Shown here: positions 32,091-43,110 of the stretch, in pieces | Position numbering within the stretch: position 1 is the first letter of the stretch | How the letters are laid out: each line of letters starts with the position of its first letter | From: Prorocentrum cordatum | Lineage: Eukaryota > Sar > Dinophyceae > Prorocentrales > Prorocentraceae | DNA length: 64,000 bases | Reading direction: 5' to 3' | Assembly (NCBI GenBank): GCA_963575745.1 | Contig: CAUYUJ010018487.1 | Span: forward strand, 57,501-121,500 | Made by a program: the position numbers and the translations under genes | Notes under the pieces: model-generated | Databases searched by the model: none | What the model saw: only the letters and a program-made list of their open reading frames with translations | What the model was told of the DNA's origin: nothing

Positions 32091-34688
32091 CGGCGGCGCC
32101 GCCATGAGGTAGAACATGCCGGAGGCGTCGCTCGGCGCCGGGCGGGGCGCGCCGTGGGGGGCGCCCGGCACGAGGCCGGCGAGCGCCCCGAAGTGCGGCA
32201 GCAGCTGCGCCGCCGGCTGCGGCAGGAGCAGCGGCTGCGGCGGGGCGGCGCGGCAGCCGCCGAGGGGCGCCGGGCAGCTCGCCGGCGGCCGCGTCGCGAA
32301 GACGCGCGGCGGAGCGGGGCCGCCCGGCGCGGCGCGGCGGGCGGGTGCGCCGCAGTGCCCGGGGGCGCCGCTGCCCGGAGAGCTCGCCAGCAGCGGCGCG
32401 GCGGGGCCGAGGCCGCTGGGGGCCCGCTCGGGGCCCGGCGGCAGGAGCCGCGAGTGGTGCGGCGAGGTGGGCGGCGAGGGCTGCGGCGAGGGCTGCGGCG
32501 AGGGCTGCGGCGAGGCGGTGCTGCGGGTGCTGCACGTGGAGCCGCACTCGTGCCGGTCGCGGACGATGCGCCGGAAGCTCGGGTTGCGCACCTTGGCCAC
32601 GTGGGCCGAGGCCGCCTGCAGGGCGTTCGCCTCGTAGCCCTGGATGCGCGCGGGGGAGACGTTCAGGAGGGCGCCCTTGAACCTGCTGGTGCCGTGCCAG
32701 GCGTTGCGGAAGCGGGAGGCCTCGGCGGCGCTGCGGAAGTTCACGAACGAGTAGCCCTTGCATTGCCTCGAGGCGAAGTCCCTGGGCAGATAGCAGACAT
32801 CATAGGCGCCCTCGAAGCCTGTCGCGGCCAGCTCGCGTACGAACTGCTGCTGCGTCAGCGCGGGGGGCAGGTTGCGCACCTGAGGAACCCAAAAGGTACC
32901 TACAGAGCCACTCCCCTGACCTCTTACGTGATGCGTTCCGACGGGAATTTCAAAAGGAATCCAGCGGTGGCGACGAGGTCCTCCCACGAGGCCCAGATGC
33001 AGAAAACGAGGGAAGGGCAGCGGTACCAGTACTTTTCTGAACATTTTCTTGGGGTGGAGGGCTCAGGGTGAAATCCAGATGGGCTTTTGCGCCTCGAAAA
33101 TCAAGCCGGCTCGTGATTCACCTTCTGCAGATTCAAGCCTCGATTTGACCCTTTGCCCTGTACCCAAAAATTATCCCAGTGCGACCCTACCTAGGAGTTG
33201 GAACCCCTAGGAAAGCAGCATTAGTAGTAACAGTAACGCTAAGCTAAAGCTAAGCTAAAGCTAAGCTAAAGCTAAGCCACAGCTAAGCTAAAGCTAAGCT
33301 AAAGCTAAGCTAAAGCTAAGCTAAAGCTAAGCTAAAGCTATAGCTAAGCTACAGCTAAGCTCAAGCTAAGCTAAAGCTAAGCTAAAGCTAAGCTAAAGCT
33401 AAGCTAAAGCTAAGCTAAAGCTAAGCTAAACGCTAAGCGAACAACTAAGCGGAACGCTAAGCTAAAGCTAAGCTACAGCTAAGCTAAAGCTAAGCTAAAG
33501 CTAAAGCTAAAGCTAAAGCTCCCAGGGGACTGGGGGGAACTGCGGGGCGGGGACTGGGGGAACCGCCCGGGGCGCTTTACACTGCCCGGCCCCTTTAAGC
33601 TAAGAGAGTAAGAACCCTTCTAGGCAGAGCCTAGGTAGGGAAAAATGATGCTCGGCCTCTTCCTCCCGTTTGCGCACCATCATGGTCGTCGCCTCGCCGG
33701 ACTGCCAGGCCTTCGCTGCGGTGATCCTCCGCTGGCGGCGCTCGAGGGCCAGCGCGCTCGCCTGCCCTGCCGCCCGCGACGGCCGCGGCGCGCCGGCGGC
33801 GGCACCCAGCTCTGGCGACGTGTCCTCTCCTCCTGCTCCTCCTCCTCCTCCTCCTCCTCCTCCTCCTCCTCCTCCCCCTCCTCCTCCCCCTCCTCCTCCT
33901 CCTCCTCCTCCTCCTCCTCCTCGTCCTCATCATCATCATCATCCTCCTCCTCTCCATCCTCCTCCTCCTCCTCCTCTCCTCCTCCTCCTCCCTCTCCTCT
34001 CCTCCTCCTCCCTCCTCCTCCTCCTCATCCTCCTCCTCCTCCTCCTCCTCCTCCTCCTCCTCCTCCTCCTCCTCCTCCTCCTCCTCCTCCTCCCTCCTCC
34101 TCTCCTCCTCCTCCTCCTCCTCCTCCTCCTCCTCCTCCTCCTCCTCCTCCTCCTCTCCTCCTCCTCCTCCTCCTCCTCTCCTCCTCCTCCTCCTCCTCCT
34201 CCTCCTCCTCCTCCTCCTCCTCCTCCTCCTCCCCTCCCGGCACCCAGCTCTGGCGACGTGTCCTCGCGGCGCCCGCCGCCCTCCTCCGGGTCCACTGGGA
34301 AGTCCGCCCAGCTCGGCCGCGACGCGCCCGAGTGGCGCGAGCTCGGCGGCCGGGGCCACGGCGCGACACCGCCCTCCTCGAGGGGCCCACTCTCCACCAC
34401 CACGACCACAGGTAGAGGAGGGAGAAGGAGGAGGAGGAGGAGGAGGAGGAGGAGGAGGAGTAGGAGGAGGAGGAGAAGGGCCTCCTCATCCTCCCTTCTC
34501 CCCCGTCCTACCTGTGGCTGCGGTGGCAGAAAAAAGTTGGCCGATCGCTCCTCGCGCGCGGGCGAGGCCGCGGAGGCCGGGGTGAGCTCGCCGCCGCCGC
34601 CGCCCGAGTCCTGGCTCGCGCCCTCCGGGGGCCCGCGCCGGGTCGAGTCGCCCAGGCCGCAGCCGAGCTCCGTGCAGGAAGAGGCCAT
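32043..34688 (-). CDS. Mei2-like RNA-binding protein
   Basis: Inferred exons: 34688-34512 (ATG; MASSCTELG), about 34376-34263, 33824-33657, an uncertain exon ending 32928, and 32879-32043. The last starts VRNLPPALTQQQF and contains YDVCYLPRDF, KGYSFVNFRS and a conserved FRNAWHGTSRF block. This is the C-terminal RRM typical of Mei2-like proteins, with RNP-1-like KGYSFVNF. Mei2 relatives bind RNA; in yeast the protein drives meiosis, but here only RNA binding is inferred. A 48-bp intron with donor GTAAGAGG precedes the RRM exon in phase 0. The C-terminal part is Pro/Ala/Gly-rich and ends CRPAAR-stop at 32043. The link between 33657 and 32928 is not resolved, so exons 1-3 might belong to another gene. 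Confidence 0.7.
33180..33645 (-). mobile_element. Introner-like element, copy 3
   Basis: Begins ATCCCAGTGCGACCCTACCTAGG and ends GCCTAGGTAGGGAAAAATG. CCCTACCTAGG and CCTAGGTAGGG are perfect 11-bp inverted repeats. The core is about 25 units of AAAGCTAAGCT (33225-33515), followed by the shared GGGGAACCGC, CCCGGGGCGC, CCCTTTAAGC and CTTCTAGGCAGAG blocks. It follows Mei2-like exon 3, whose likely donor is AAGAG|GCCGAG at 33657. Confidence 0.75.
33825..34262 (-). repeat. 438-bp (GGA)n intron bounded by a 28-bp exon duplication
   Basis: The 28 bp at 33800-33827 and 34238-34265 are identical and contain ACCCAGCTCTGGCGACGTGT. Between them is a CCT tract (GGA on the coding strand). Splicing at GAG|GACACG in both copies removes exactly one copy plus the tract and keeps the Mei2-like exon 2 to exon 3 frame (EDTSPELGA). 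Confidence 0.75.
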
Positions 34689-34736
34689 GGCCCCCGGTGC
34701 GCGCGGGAGGGCGGGAAGACTCCCTGTGACGATCGA

Positions 34737-34906
34737 ACAACACGCACCCATAGCCCTAGGGGGGACGGAGGAGGCTATGGGTGCGCGTTGTCGGATGGGG
34801 GTCCCCGCTCGAACGGGAGCTTCCCCCAGGGTCCGACAACTCGCACCCATACCCATAGCCAGTTCCCCTCCTTTCGACCCTCCTATGGGTATGGGTGTGA
34901 GTTGTT
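34737..34906. repeat. Two fold-back palindromes upstream of the Mei2-like start codon
   Basis: Hairpin 1: ACAACACGCACCCATAGCC (34737-34755) with its complement at 34773-34791, one mismatch. Hairpin 2: ACAACTCGCACCCATACCCA (from 34836) with its complement at 34884-34906, one mismatch. The two hairpins are related, both built on ACAAC.CGCACCCATA. They lie 50-220 bp upstream of the ATG at 34688. Confidence 0.7.
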
Positions 34907-34989
34907 CGCTCGTCACCTTGTGCGAATACATTGGAGGCCAGGCCACCAAGAAATCTTCCACGAGAGACCCAACCCTGAGGCCCTAGGAC

Positions 34990-36480
34990 GTCCATGGATG
35001 CCTGGCGTGGGAGGATCACGCCTCCCACAGCAGAACCATCGAAACCCGAGAAACCCAGGGCACCCTGGAGGCAAGCAGGGTGTTTCGTGGAATGGGTCTC
35101 CACTGTAAGCGCGTGCGCCTTCGGCAAGTGCCCGGGTGGACCGCAAGCTCAGGCGCCGCGAAGAGGTGCCAACTCGGGTCCGGAGAGTACGGCTTGAGCT
35201 GAAATGGAAGCGGATCTCGGGAGGTCCATCTCCGGGCTGTCTTGGGCCATATGGGCCAGCATTCGGCCCCTCTTGGGGTCCTCCCTTGCGGTCTCTGGGG
35301 GCCATGCTCGAGCCCTCTCAGGCCCTCCTGGGCCCTCGTGGGGCCATATGGGAATCCTCTTGGGGCCTCTTGGGGGACTGGGCAGTCTTGCGGAATATTG
35401 AGGCCCTGTTGGGCTGTACGGAACTCCTCCAGAACCCATTTTCAAAACTTTTAGGGGTTATCCAGGGACCTTCTGGGGGCCTTCTTGGGGCCCCTTTGAG
35501 CTCAACCTGGCTCCTCCAAACCCCCATGGGAGCCACATACTTCAAAAGTGCGGAATCCCCACACCGAACATAAACATAGAAAACGGATGGAATTCATCAC
35601 GCGCTCGTCAGATGTTGGCCGTCTAGGGATTCACTTGGGCCCTTTTTGACGCTTCTTGGAGTTGTCTTGGGACCTCCCTGGTGCCTCTAGGGCCCAATGG
35701 GCTCTATTGAACTCGTGCACGAACCATCTTGGGACATCTAAGGGCAGTCGGGCCGTTCTTGGGGTTTCCGGAACCTCCCGAAGGAACCCAAAGGACGCTC
35801 CGGGGAGGCTCCGTGCAGGGAACGGGACCCAAATACACTCTTGGTGCCCTGGGTGCGGGCGGGGATTCGGGTGTTGCTGGAAATGGCCCTAGCCCAAAAG
35901 GCCCCGGGTTCTTCCCGTCATTTTGGAGACCCTGAAACCCCTTGGGCCAAGTCAGGGAAAGTTTTGGAAGTCATCCTGGCCTCCCTGGAAAAAACAGAGC
36001 CGCTGTGAGCCGGGGTCGCCACTGGCAGCTCTCGGGGGAGAGGAAGCGGAGCCCTGGGGCCAGGGGTCGCGCGCACGAGAGATAGCAGGGCCCCGTAAAC
36101 CTGGACATGCTAGACGGAGACATCAAACATCCTTCGAAATCAGTCTTTCCAGACGGCGCCACAAAAAAAGCAATGCAACACTCCCACAATAAACCCAAAT
36201 ATAGGCCTCACAAGCCTACAAAACTCACATTAGACCTGGACCAAGACACGAATCCTGCAGCGCAGCCCAAAACATACACTGGCCGGCCAGACCTGACTTT
36301 GCAGGAAAGGGTATCGCTTTCCCGACTTGCCCATGTCGCGGTTAGTCTGTGTCCTGGTCTCTGGGGGCCTGGAAATAAGAAAGCAAATAAAGGTCGGTCG
36401 CGCCCGCCCCTCGGCACGAACGTTTCCTGCAGCACGCTCCCGCGCACCTGGCGGCGGCCAAGCTGCGACTACGATTACGA
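34990..36480. other. Gene-poor spacer with degenerate GGGGCC/CTTGGGG words
   Basis: 35200-35530 is made of short recurring words such as TCTTGGGG, GGGCC(A/C)TATGGG and CTTCTTGGGGCCCC. These resemble the complement of the CCAAGAGGGCCCC repeats seen at 19.0, 20.9 and 62-63 kb. No gene was recognised on either strand. Confidence 0.5.
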
Positions 36481-36519
36481 CTGCGACTACGGCCACGACT
36501 ACGACTACGGCTACGACAA

Positions 36520-37215
<696 letters not shown>

Positions 37216-37217
<2 letters not shown>

Positions 37218-37437
37218 TACCACTACCACTACCACTACCACTACCACTACCACTACCACTACCACTACCACTACCACTACCACTACCACTACCACTACCA
37301 CTACCACTACCACTACCACTACCACTACCACTACCACTACCACCACTACCACTACCACTACCACTACCACTACCACTACCACTACCACTACCACTACCAC
37401 TACCACTACCACTACCACTACCACTACCACTACCATA
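37216..37437. repeat. (ACTACC)n hexanucleotide array
   Basis: Adjoins the ACT array with an abrupt switch at TATACCACTACC. About 36 units with one CCACCACTACC irregularity near 37341. Confidence 0.95.
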
Positions 37438-37464
37438 CTATTACCATGATGGCGAACTCTGGTT

Positions 37465-38100
37465 CCTGTGCGCCGCCCGCCATGGGAACTCACCCTCCCC
37501 TTTGGGCCCAACGCGGAGATGGCGACCCTTGATTCCTGGGTCCCGCTCGCCACGAGGACCCGCCCTCCCCCATGGCCCCAGCGCGGAAATGGCGACCCTT
37601 GATTCCTGGGTGCCGCGCGCCACGAGGACCCACCTCCCCCGTGGCCCAACGAAGAAATGACGCCTTGATTCCTGAATACCGTACGCCGCGGGGACCCACA
37701 CCCCTACGTGGCCCCAGCGCGGAAATGGCGACCAGTGGTTCCTGGGTGCCGCTCGCCACAGGGACCCACCCTCCCGTGTGGCCCCAGCGCGGAGATGGCG
37801 ATCTGATTGCTGGGTGCCGCTCGCATTGGGACCCGCCCTCCCTCGTGGCCCCAGCGCGGAGATGGCGATCTGATTGCTAGGTGCCGCTCGGAGATGGCGA
37901 CCTTTGACTCTTGGGCGCCGCTCGCCACGGGGACCCACACTCCCCGTGGCCCCAGCGCGGGGATGGCGACCTTTGACTCCTGGGTGCCGCGCTCGCCACG
38001 GGGACCCACCCCCGTGGCCCCAGCGCGAGGATGGCGACCTTTGGCTCCTCCCTGATTCCTGATTCCTGGGCGCCGCTCGCCACAAGGACCCACATCCTTG
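37465..38100. repeat. About 60-70-bp minisatellite, about ten units
   Basis: The recurrent unit contains GATTCCTGGGTGCCGCTCGCC, ACGGGGACCCAC, CCCGTGGCCCCAGCGCGGA and GATGGCGACC. Unit length varies, so frames drift. Not coding. Confidence 0.85.
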
Positions 38101-38166
38101 AAATGTCCATGGCACGGTCGGCGAGTCTTAATCCTTGGCCCGTTGACAGAACAAGCACCTGTGACC

Positions 38167-38625
38167 TTAAGACCACACAGCGACCCTCCGATCTAACTGA
38201 TCACGCAGCTTCTGGACACAGCCCCATCGAACTTCAACTTCCCGCGTCGTGACCCGCACCTTCTTGGCGGCGTCCTCCGTTTTGTGAGCCTGGCGAATAT
38301 TTTCTGCATCTGCATGTGCAGCAAGCTGCGACGGCGTCCACATTTGCACTGGTTCAGGCGCAGGCACGAACTTTGCAAAATCCATCTGCAACTCAGGCCT
38401 GAACGCGAGAAGTTTGACAGCAGCATCTCGAAGCTCCGGTAGAACTCCTGCATCTTCAGCGCGCAGGGCCTGGCGGTCGCCACCACCGCCACTGGTGACC
38501 GCAGGCGGCGGGGACCCCCCACTTTGGTAGGCTCCACCACACATGGAGCACGATGGCTGCACATAGCACGTCCAGTCCCCAATGTTTCGACTAGGCGCGC
38601 ACCTCGTACGTCCTCTGGACGCGAC
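38167..38625 (-). pseudogene. Retroelement ORF1-like fragment
   Basis: A minus-strand frame with GDWTCYVQPSCSMCGGAYQ (a Cys-rich ribbon) is followed by charged helical sequence containing WTPSQLAAHADAENIRQAHK and ending RDQLDRR. The layout, Cys ribbon then coiled coil, is like ORF1 of the LINE at 59-60 kb (CPSCGCRRNLPHFKWCKHC). No endonuclease or reverse transcriptase follows downstream; the 37.5-38.1 kb minisatellite does. It could instead be an exon of a host gene with a zinc ribbon. Confidence 0.4.
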
Positions 38626-38866
38626 GCCTGGGCCACGAGCCCATGGAACACCCACTTCTCACGAGCGGCGCCGCCCTCGCCACCAGCGCGATCGCCAGTG
38701 TGCTAAGGACAAAACTTGGTACCCGCCATGCCGCGACAGGGACCCGAAGGTGCGAGAAGGGAACTGTTTTTTGGTCTGCGGGTCGGGAGCGGGCCCCTTC
38801 CGGTCAAGAGCCAAACGGGGCGCGGGTAGCCTGAATTAGGGAGACAAGGCGCGGGCGGGCGGGGCC

Positions 38867-39163
38867 TCAGGCGGCCGGAGGGCTCAGAGTACAGGCGGTG
38901 CCGAAGATCTTGCACAGGGCAAGGTGCGCCAAGGACTGGAGCAGGGGGCGAGGTCCCAGAGGGAGAGTGGATTGGTGTTGCCGCCATCGGCGCGCCAAAA
39001 GCACCATCCTCGAGTGCTGCGTGAGGAGGGCCGTGAGCAAGTCAACGTCCGCGAGGTAGAGGAAGACCAGGAAGGCGAAAGCGAGAAGGGAACACAATGC
39101 CCTTGAAAAGAATGAGAAGTCGCGGATCAGACGTGCCCGTGCTCCGCCACGGGCAGAAGTCAT
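38867..39163 (-). CDS. Small ORF directly behind a relic spliced leader; possible retroposed gene
   Basis: A 98-codon frame starts MTSARGGARARLIRDF, and its ATG immediately follows a spliced-leader-like sequence (39185-39164). It has one strongly hydrophobic stretch (LCSLLAFAFLVFLYLADVDL, about residues 23-42) that could span a membrane, then a basic segment. There is no known family. The absence of any 5' UTR between leader and ATG and the lack of visible introns are what a reinserted cDNA would show. The frame could still be chance. Confidence 0.4.
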   Translation of the reverse strand: MTSARGGARARLIRDFSFFSRALCSLLAFAFLVFLYLADVDLLTALLTQHSRMVLLARRWRQHQSTLPLGPRPLLQSLAHLALCKIFGTACTLSPPAA

Positions 39164-39185
39164 CTTGAGCCAAAACGGTTACGGG
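39164..39185 (-). other. Relic dinoflagellate spliced leader
   Basis: On the minus strand it reads CCCGTAACC then GTTTTGGCTCAAG. This matches the 22-nt dinoflagellate leader except at positions 1, 7 and 10. Genomic leader copies joined to a gene are the known mark of reverse-transcribed, trans-spliced mRNA. Confidence 0.65.
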
Positions 39186-39829
39186 CAGACGACGGGGAGG
39201 ACAAGGGAAGAAGGACAAGAAGGATGGGAAGGAGGAGGAGCACAAGGGGAAAAGGTGGAGACGGAGGGGACAAACGACGACGATGAGCAATCAAGCAATG
39301 TCATGATGCCCATGAGAGAGTATTCCAAACAACAAGCCGCACGGTGCAAGCCCAAATTTATGAGGCGCGACACTTTGCCAATCGTCATAAGCCTCGAGGC
39401 AGAAAGAGCGCGCTCACCTCAAAGGTGCACTGCCCCCTTTGGGAGGCGCCTGTAATGTAAGCAAGCACGCACGTCAACAAGCCCCCCCTCCGAGGCTGAA
39501 ACGTTGTCCCCCGACCACCCTTCGGCTGACAAGGCACAACTCAAGCTGGCACGGCAATGTCTGGCTGAAATGGGCTACTACCCGCGGGAAAAATTCTGCA
39601 TGACTAAACTGGTTCCTTGAACCCCTCGCTGCTAAACCAGTCAAACCCCGTGTGCTCAGAGCATGCTGCTCTGCAGACTGGTGCGGGGTCGAAAGGCGGA
39701 AGCGCAGGATGGCACTGGGCGGGAAAGCGCGCGACGAGGAGAAGGGATTACACAACCGCGAGCGCCCCGCCCTCGCTCATCCGCCCTTGCCCAGAGCCTC
39801 GAGAAAGGCTTGTGTTGTTGGCTTGATTT

Positions 39830-39925
39830 CTCTGCATATATGATAAAATGTAATATCATATGATTTGATATAATATAGTATAGTATAATATATACTATAT
39901 ATTACGATAAGAGTAATACCATTAT
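39830..39925. other. AT-rich island
   Basis: About 95 bp made almost only of ATA/TAT words (ATATAATATAGTATAGTATA) in otherwise GC-rich DNA. No gene. It may be a replication or matrix-type element, or simply a microsatellite. Confidence 0.6.
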
Positions 39926-40129
39926 ATTTGCAATCGTGGAATAGAATAAGGGATATTCCGCTCCATCGGGGACTGCGGGGCCGAACCCGCTCGGCCACCA
40001 AGAAACTCAAGCTCGGGCCGCTGTCCGGCGGCCGAGGCCTCGGCAACTCCGCGCCTGTGCTCGAGGGGCTCTGACCAGGGTGCGAAGCAACCAACCAGGT
40101 CGACCAGACTACGGCACAGAGAAGGAGGA

Positions 40130-41065
40130 GGAATATGGAGGAGGAGGAGGAGAAGGAGGAGGAGGAGGAGGAAGAGGAGGAAGAGGAGGATGAAGAGGAG
40201 GAGGAGGAGAACACGCAGGAGAAGAAGAAGAAGAAGAAGAAGGAGGCAGATACGGCAGGGGTCGGTCTGCCAGGGGTCGGTCGGCTCGGCCACCCCGGGA
40301 TCCTCTTCCTTCCTACATTGCAGGAAAACGGCAGCTGTGCACCTGCACCAGCCCCGGACAGGAAGGTGCTGGGCCCAGGATCGGTGCATGCGCCCTCTCG
40401 CCTTGCCCGAGAGAGCGCATTCACCGATCCCCGATCCAGAATGAGCCTGGCCAGCGTCGATGGAGGTGTACAGCTGGCGCCCCCCAGCTCATGGCCACTC
40501 CATTCTTCACTCCTCACTCCTCCTCCTCCTCCTCCTCCTCCTCCTCCTCCTCCTCTCCTCCTCCTCCTCCTCCTCCCTCCTCCTCCTCCTCCTCCTCCTC
40601 CTCCTCCTCCGCCTCCGCCTCTCCTCCGCCTCCTCCTCCTCCTCCTCCTCCTCCTCCTCCTCCTCCTCCTCCTCCCCCTCCTACTCCTCATTTCTTTCGA
40701 CCGCATACCGCCACCGCTTCGCCAGCATTGGGCAGACACAGGGAAGCTTAAAACAAACGATCAATAATCAGGGAACCCGACGGTCTACCAGCGACTTAGC
40801 ACCCCACCCAGCACCCCCGAGCACCCACTCCTCCTCCTCCTCCTCCTTCTCCTCCTCCTCCTCCTCCTCCCTCCTCCTCCTCCTCTCCTCCTCCTCCTCC
40901 TCCTCCCCCTCCTCCCTCCTCCTCCCTCCTCCCTCCTCCCTCCCTCCTCCCTCCTCCCTCCTCCCTCCTCCCTCCTCCCTCCCTCCTCCCTCCCGCTCGC
41001 CCTCCCTCCCTCCCACTCGCCCTGCCTCCCTCCCTCCCTCCCTCCCTCCCTCCCTCGCGGCAAGG
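40130..41065. repeat. Cluster of GGA, CCT and CCCT microsatellites
   Basis: GGA tract about 40130-40250, CCT tracts about 40500-40690 and 40830-40910, and CCTCCCTC tract about 40910-41060. No gene recognised between them. Confidence 0.85.
40378..40430. repeat. 23-bp-arm hairpin
   Basis: GGATCGGTGCATGCGCCCTC (40378 on) pairs with GAGAGCGCATTCACCGATCC (ending 40430) with about three mismatches around a 7-nt loop. Isolated; not followed by a T-run. Confidence 0.6.
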
Positions 41066-41164
41066 GCTTCGCTGCGGGGGCCAGCCTGGCGTGGCCTCGG
41101 GGCCTGGGCCACCCCGCGTCTGCCGCGCTCCGGCCACTTCGTGCGCGCCTCCACCCCCCTCCGC

Positions 41165-41326
41165 CCGGCAGCGACGCATCGTCGTCGTCGTAGTCTTGGC
41201 CGTCGTCGTCACCGTGGTCGTCGTCACCGTCGCCATAGTCGTCGTAGTCGACGTCGTCGTCCTCGTCGTCGTCGTGGTCGTCGTCGTGGTAGTCGTTGCG
41301 TAGCCGTCGTCGCCGTCGTTGTCGCC

Positions 41327-41391
<65 letters not shown>

Positions 41392-41635
41392 CGTCATCGC
41401 CGTCGTGGTCGTCGTCGTCGTCGTGGTCGTCGTCGTCGTCGTCGGCGTCGGCGTCGTGGCCGTCGTCGCCGTCGTCGTCGTCCTGATCTCGTCGTGTTCG
41501 TCTTCGTCGTGGTCGTCGCCGCCGTCGTCACGGTCGCCGCCGTCGTTGTCCTCGTGGTCGTCGCCGTCGCCGTCGTCGTGGTCCTCGTGTCGTAGTCGTA
41601 GTCCTCGTCGTCGTCGTCGATTGCACACGAGCCCC
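41165..41635. repeat. (GTC)n array with GTCGTGGTC variants
   Basis: GTC/CGT triplet array about 450 bp long. All long Val/Arg/Thr frames are artefacts. Confidence 0.9.
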
Positions 41636-41800
41636 CAAGACAGCCAAAAAGCGTCTCCAGAGGATCGCTGGGAGGGCCCCCAGAGGCCAAAATCACCACA
41701 CGGCAGCGACAACTCTGCGGCAACAGGTCGGTAGCCCGATTTGGTGAACAAGCGGTGGTCGAGGCTCCGCGGCTCTGCAGTCCCGATCACCCCCTTACTC

Positions 41801-41982
41801 AGGAGCGGCCAAGAGGGGGGTGTCCAAGAGGGGGGGGTGCAAATCATGACCGGCGGCATGTGCGCGGCCCAGCGGGGGGACCAGGGACGTAATGAAATAA
41901 GAAGAAGCGACAAGAGATCTGGGTAAATATCATGGCCCCCGCCATGATATCCACCCCCCCCTAGTCATCGCCCCCCCCCCGA
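41801..41982. mobile_element. About 190-bp TIR element, copy 2 (degenerate)
   Basis: Shares AGGAGCGGCCAAGAGGGGGG, ATGACCGGCGGCATGTGCGC, CCAGGGACGTAATGAAAT and the ATATCATGG...CCATGATAT palindrome with copies at 31660 and 50019. The right TIR has decayed into a C-run. Confidence 0.7.
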
Positions 41983-42291
41983 CCTGCGCGTCCAAGCTGT
42001 CGACTGTATGTCTGCCGCGCTGGCCTGGCCGGGTAACGTGCTCGGCGCACGTGGGCCCAGAGCCTCCACGCAAGACGCGACCATGACATCCATTCCAAAA
42101 ACACCATCGAAAACAGCAGATGGACGCCTGATACTTATTGCATGCACCCGATTCACGGCCCCCCGTCTCGAGATGATCGAGGGTATGCGCGGACAGGAGT
42201 ATGCATATACCCAATACTACCCCATTCCAAGAACGACAAAAACGACAAAAATACGCATCTCTTGCGGCATACATCCAACGTCTAGGCACAA

Positions 42292-43110
42292 CTAACCGAA
42301 AATACCAACATCCTCGGTCAATACGCTACGGCCGGAGTACGTGCAACCATTAAGTCTGCCCCAAAGTGGAATTTCTTTCAGAGGACCTTCAAGTTCCCCA
42401 AAATTATCCACAATATGTTTGCAAATCTTCCATGCCAACTTCGGGATCTTGCGGCAACCACTCCAGGAAAACGCACTGCATTCACGTATCCCTGGATCCT
42501 CTGCGCAACGTGCTCACCCCTCCCAGGAGGAGGCGAACTCCGTCCGAATGCCATCCACTTCGAGTCCCCACGCCTGGTTCACGCCAACGGGCTCCCGTTC
42601 GATGCTGGAATCCTGCAGGACTGCACCCACATTCACCTCGCCCTGCGTGGTCGAAATCCTGAGCATCCACTCGGGAGACCACGAACATTTCGCAGTCGCC
42701 GACTCGCTGAACGTTCTGGCTTCGCTCTGGAGGAATGCCGCCTTCCCCCCTGCCGCATAACGCTCCTGGACGGGAGGCTCCCTCTCCACTGTCGTGTACA
42801 AGGTGTTCCCGTGGAACTGGCCAATTGGGTCGTCCGCGAGTCCCCCTAAAGTTGAGATAGAAACCTCGACGGCGGACATCGGGGTCACATGCGCGCGGAG
42901 TTTATGGCCCCTGGGTCCAAAGACTTCGATATCACCGATCTCACCGACTTTCCGGCTGTAAGGGCACTGGCAAGGTGTCCTTTAGAATGTTTACCAAAGT
43001 TACCGCATTGTCCCTAATGACCTTGCTCCTACGCTCTTTAAACTCACAGAAATGTTTGATCTCGACGCAGGTTGGTACGAAGCATTGCTTGCTAAACTCC
43101 TTAAACTCCT
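42292..43110 (-). CDS. Putative three-exon gene, unknown product
   Basis: Inferred exons: about 43110-43004 (FSKQCFVPTCVEIKHFCEF; donor GTAACT), 42955-42518 (acceptor CCCTTACAG; donor GTGAGC), and about 42460-42292, ending in a stop. The middle exon encodes about 145 residues with ordinary composition (LADDPIGQFHGNTLYTTVE; SWSPEWMLRISTTQGEVNV). The last reads KIPKLAWKICKHIVDNFGEL. These GT donors and less GC-rich codons differ from the neighbouring genes. No domain recognised. Upstream exons may be hidden beyond the GGGAGGA tract at 43115-43200. Confidence 0.5.

Noticed and set aside
38800-38830. A further spliced-leader-like string (complement of AAGAGCCAAACGGGGC)
   Set aside because: Only the TTTGGCTC part matches the leader. 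The upstream half does not, and no ORF starts behind it.
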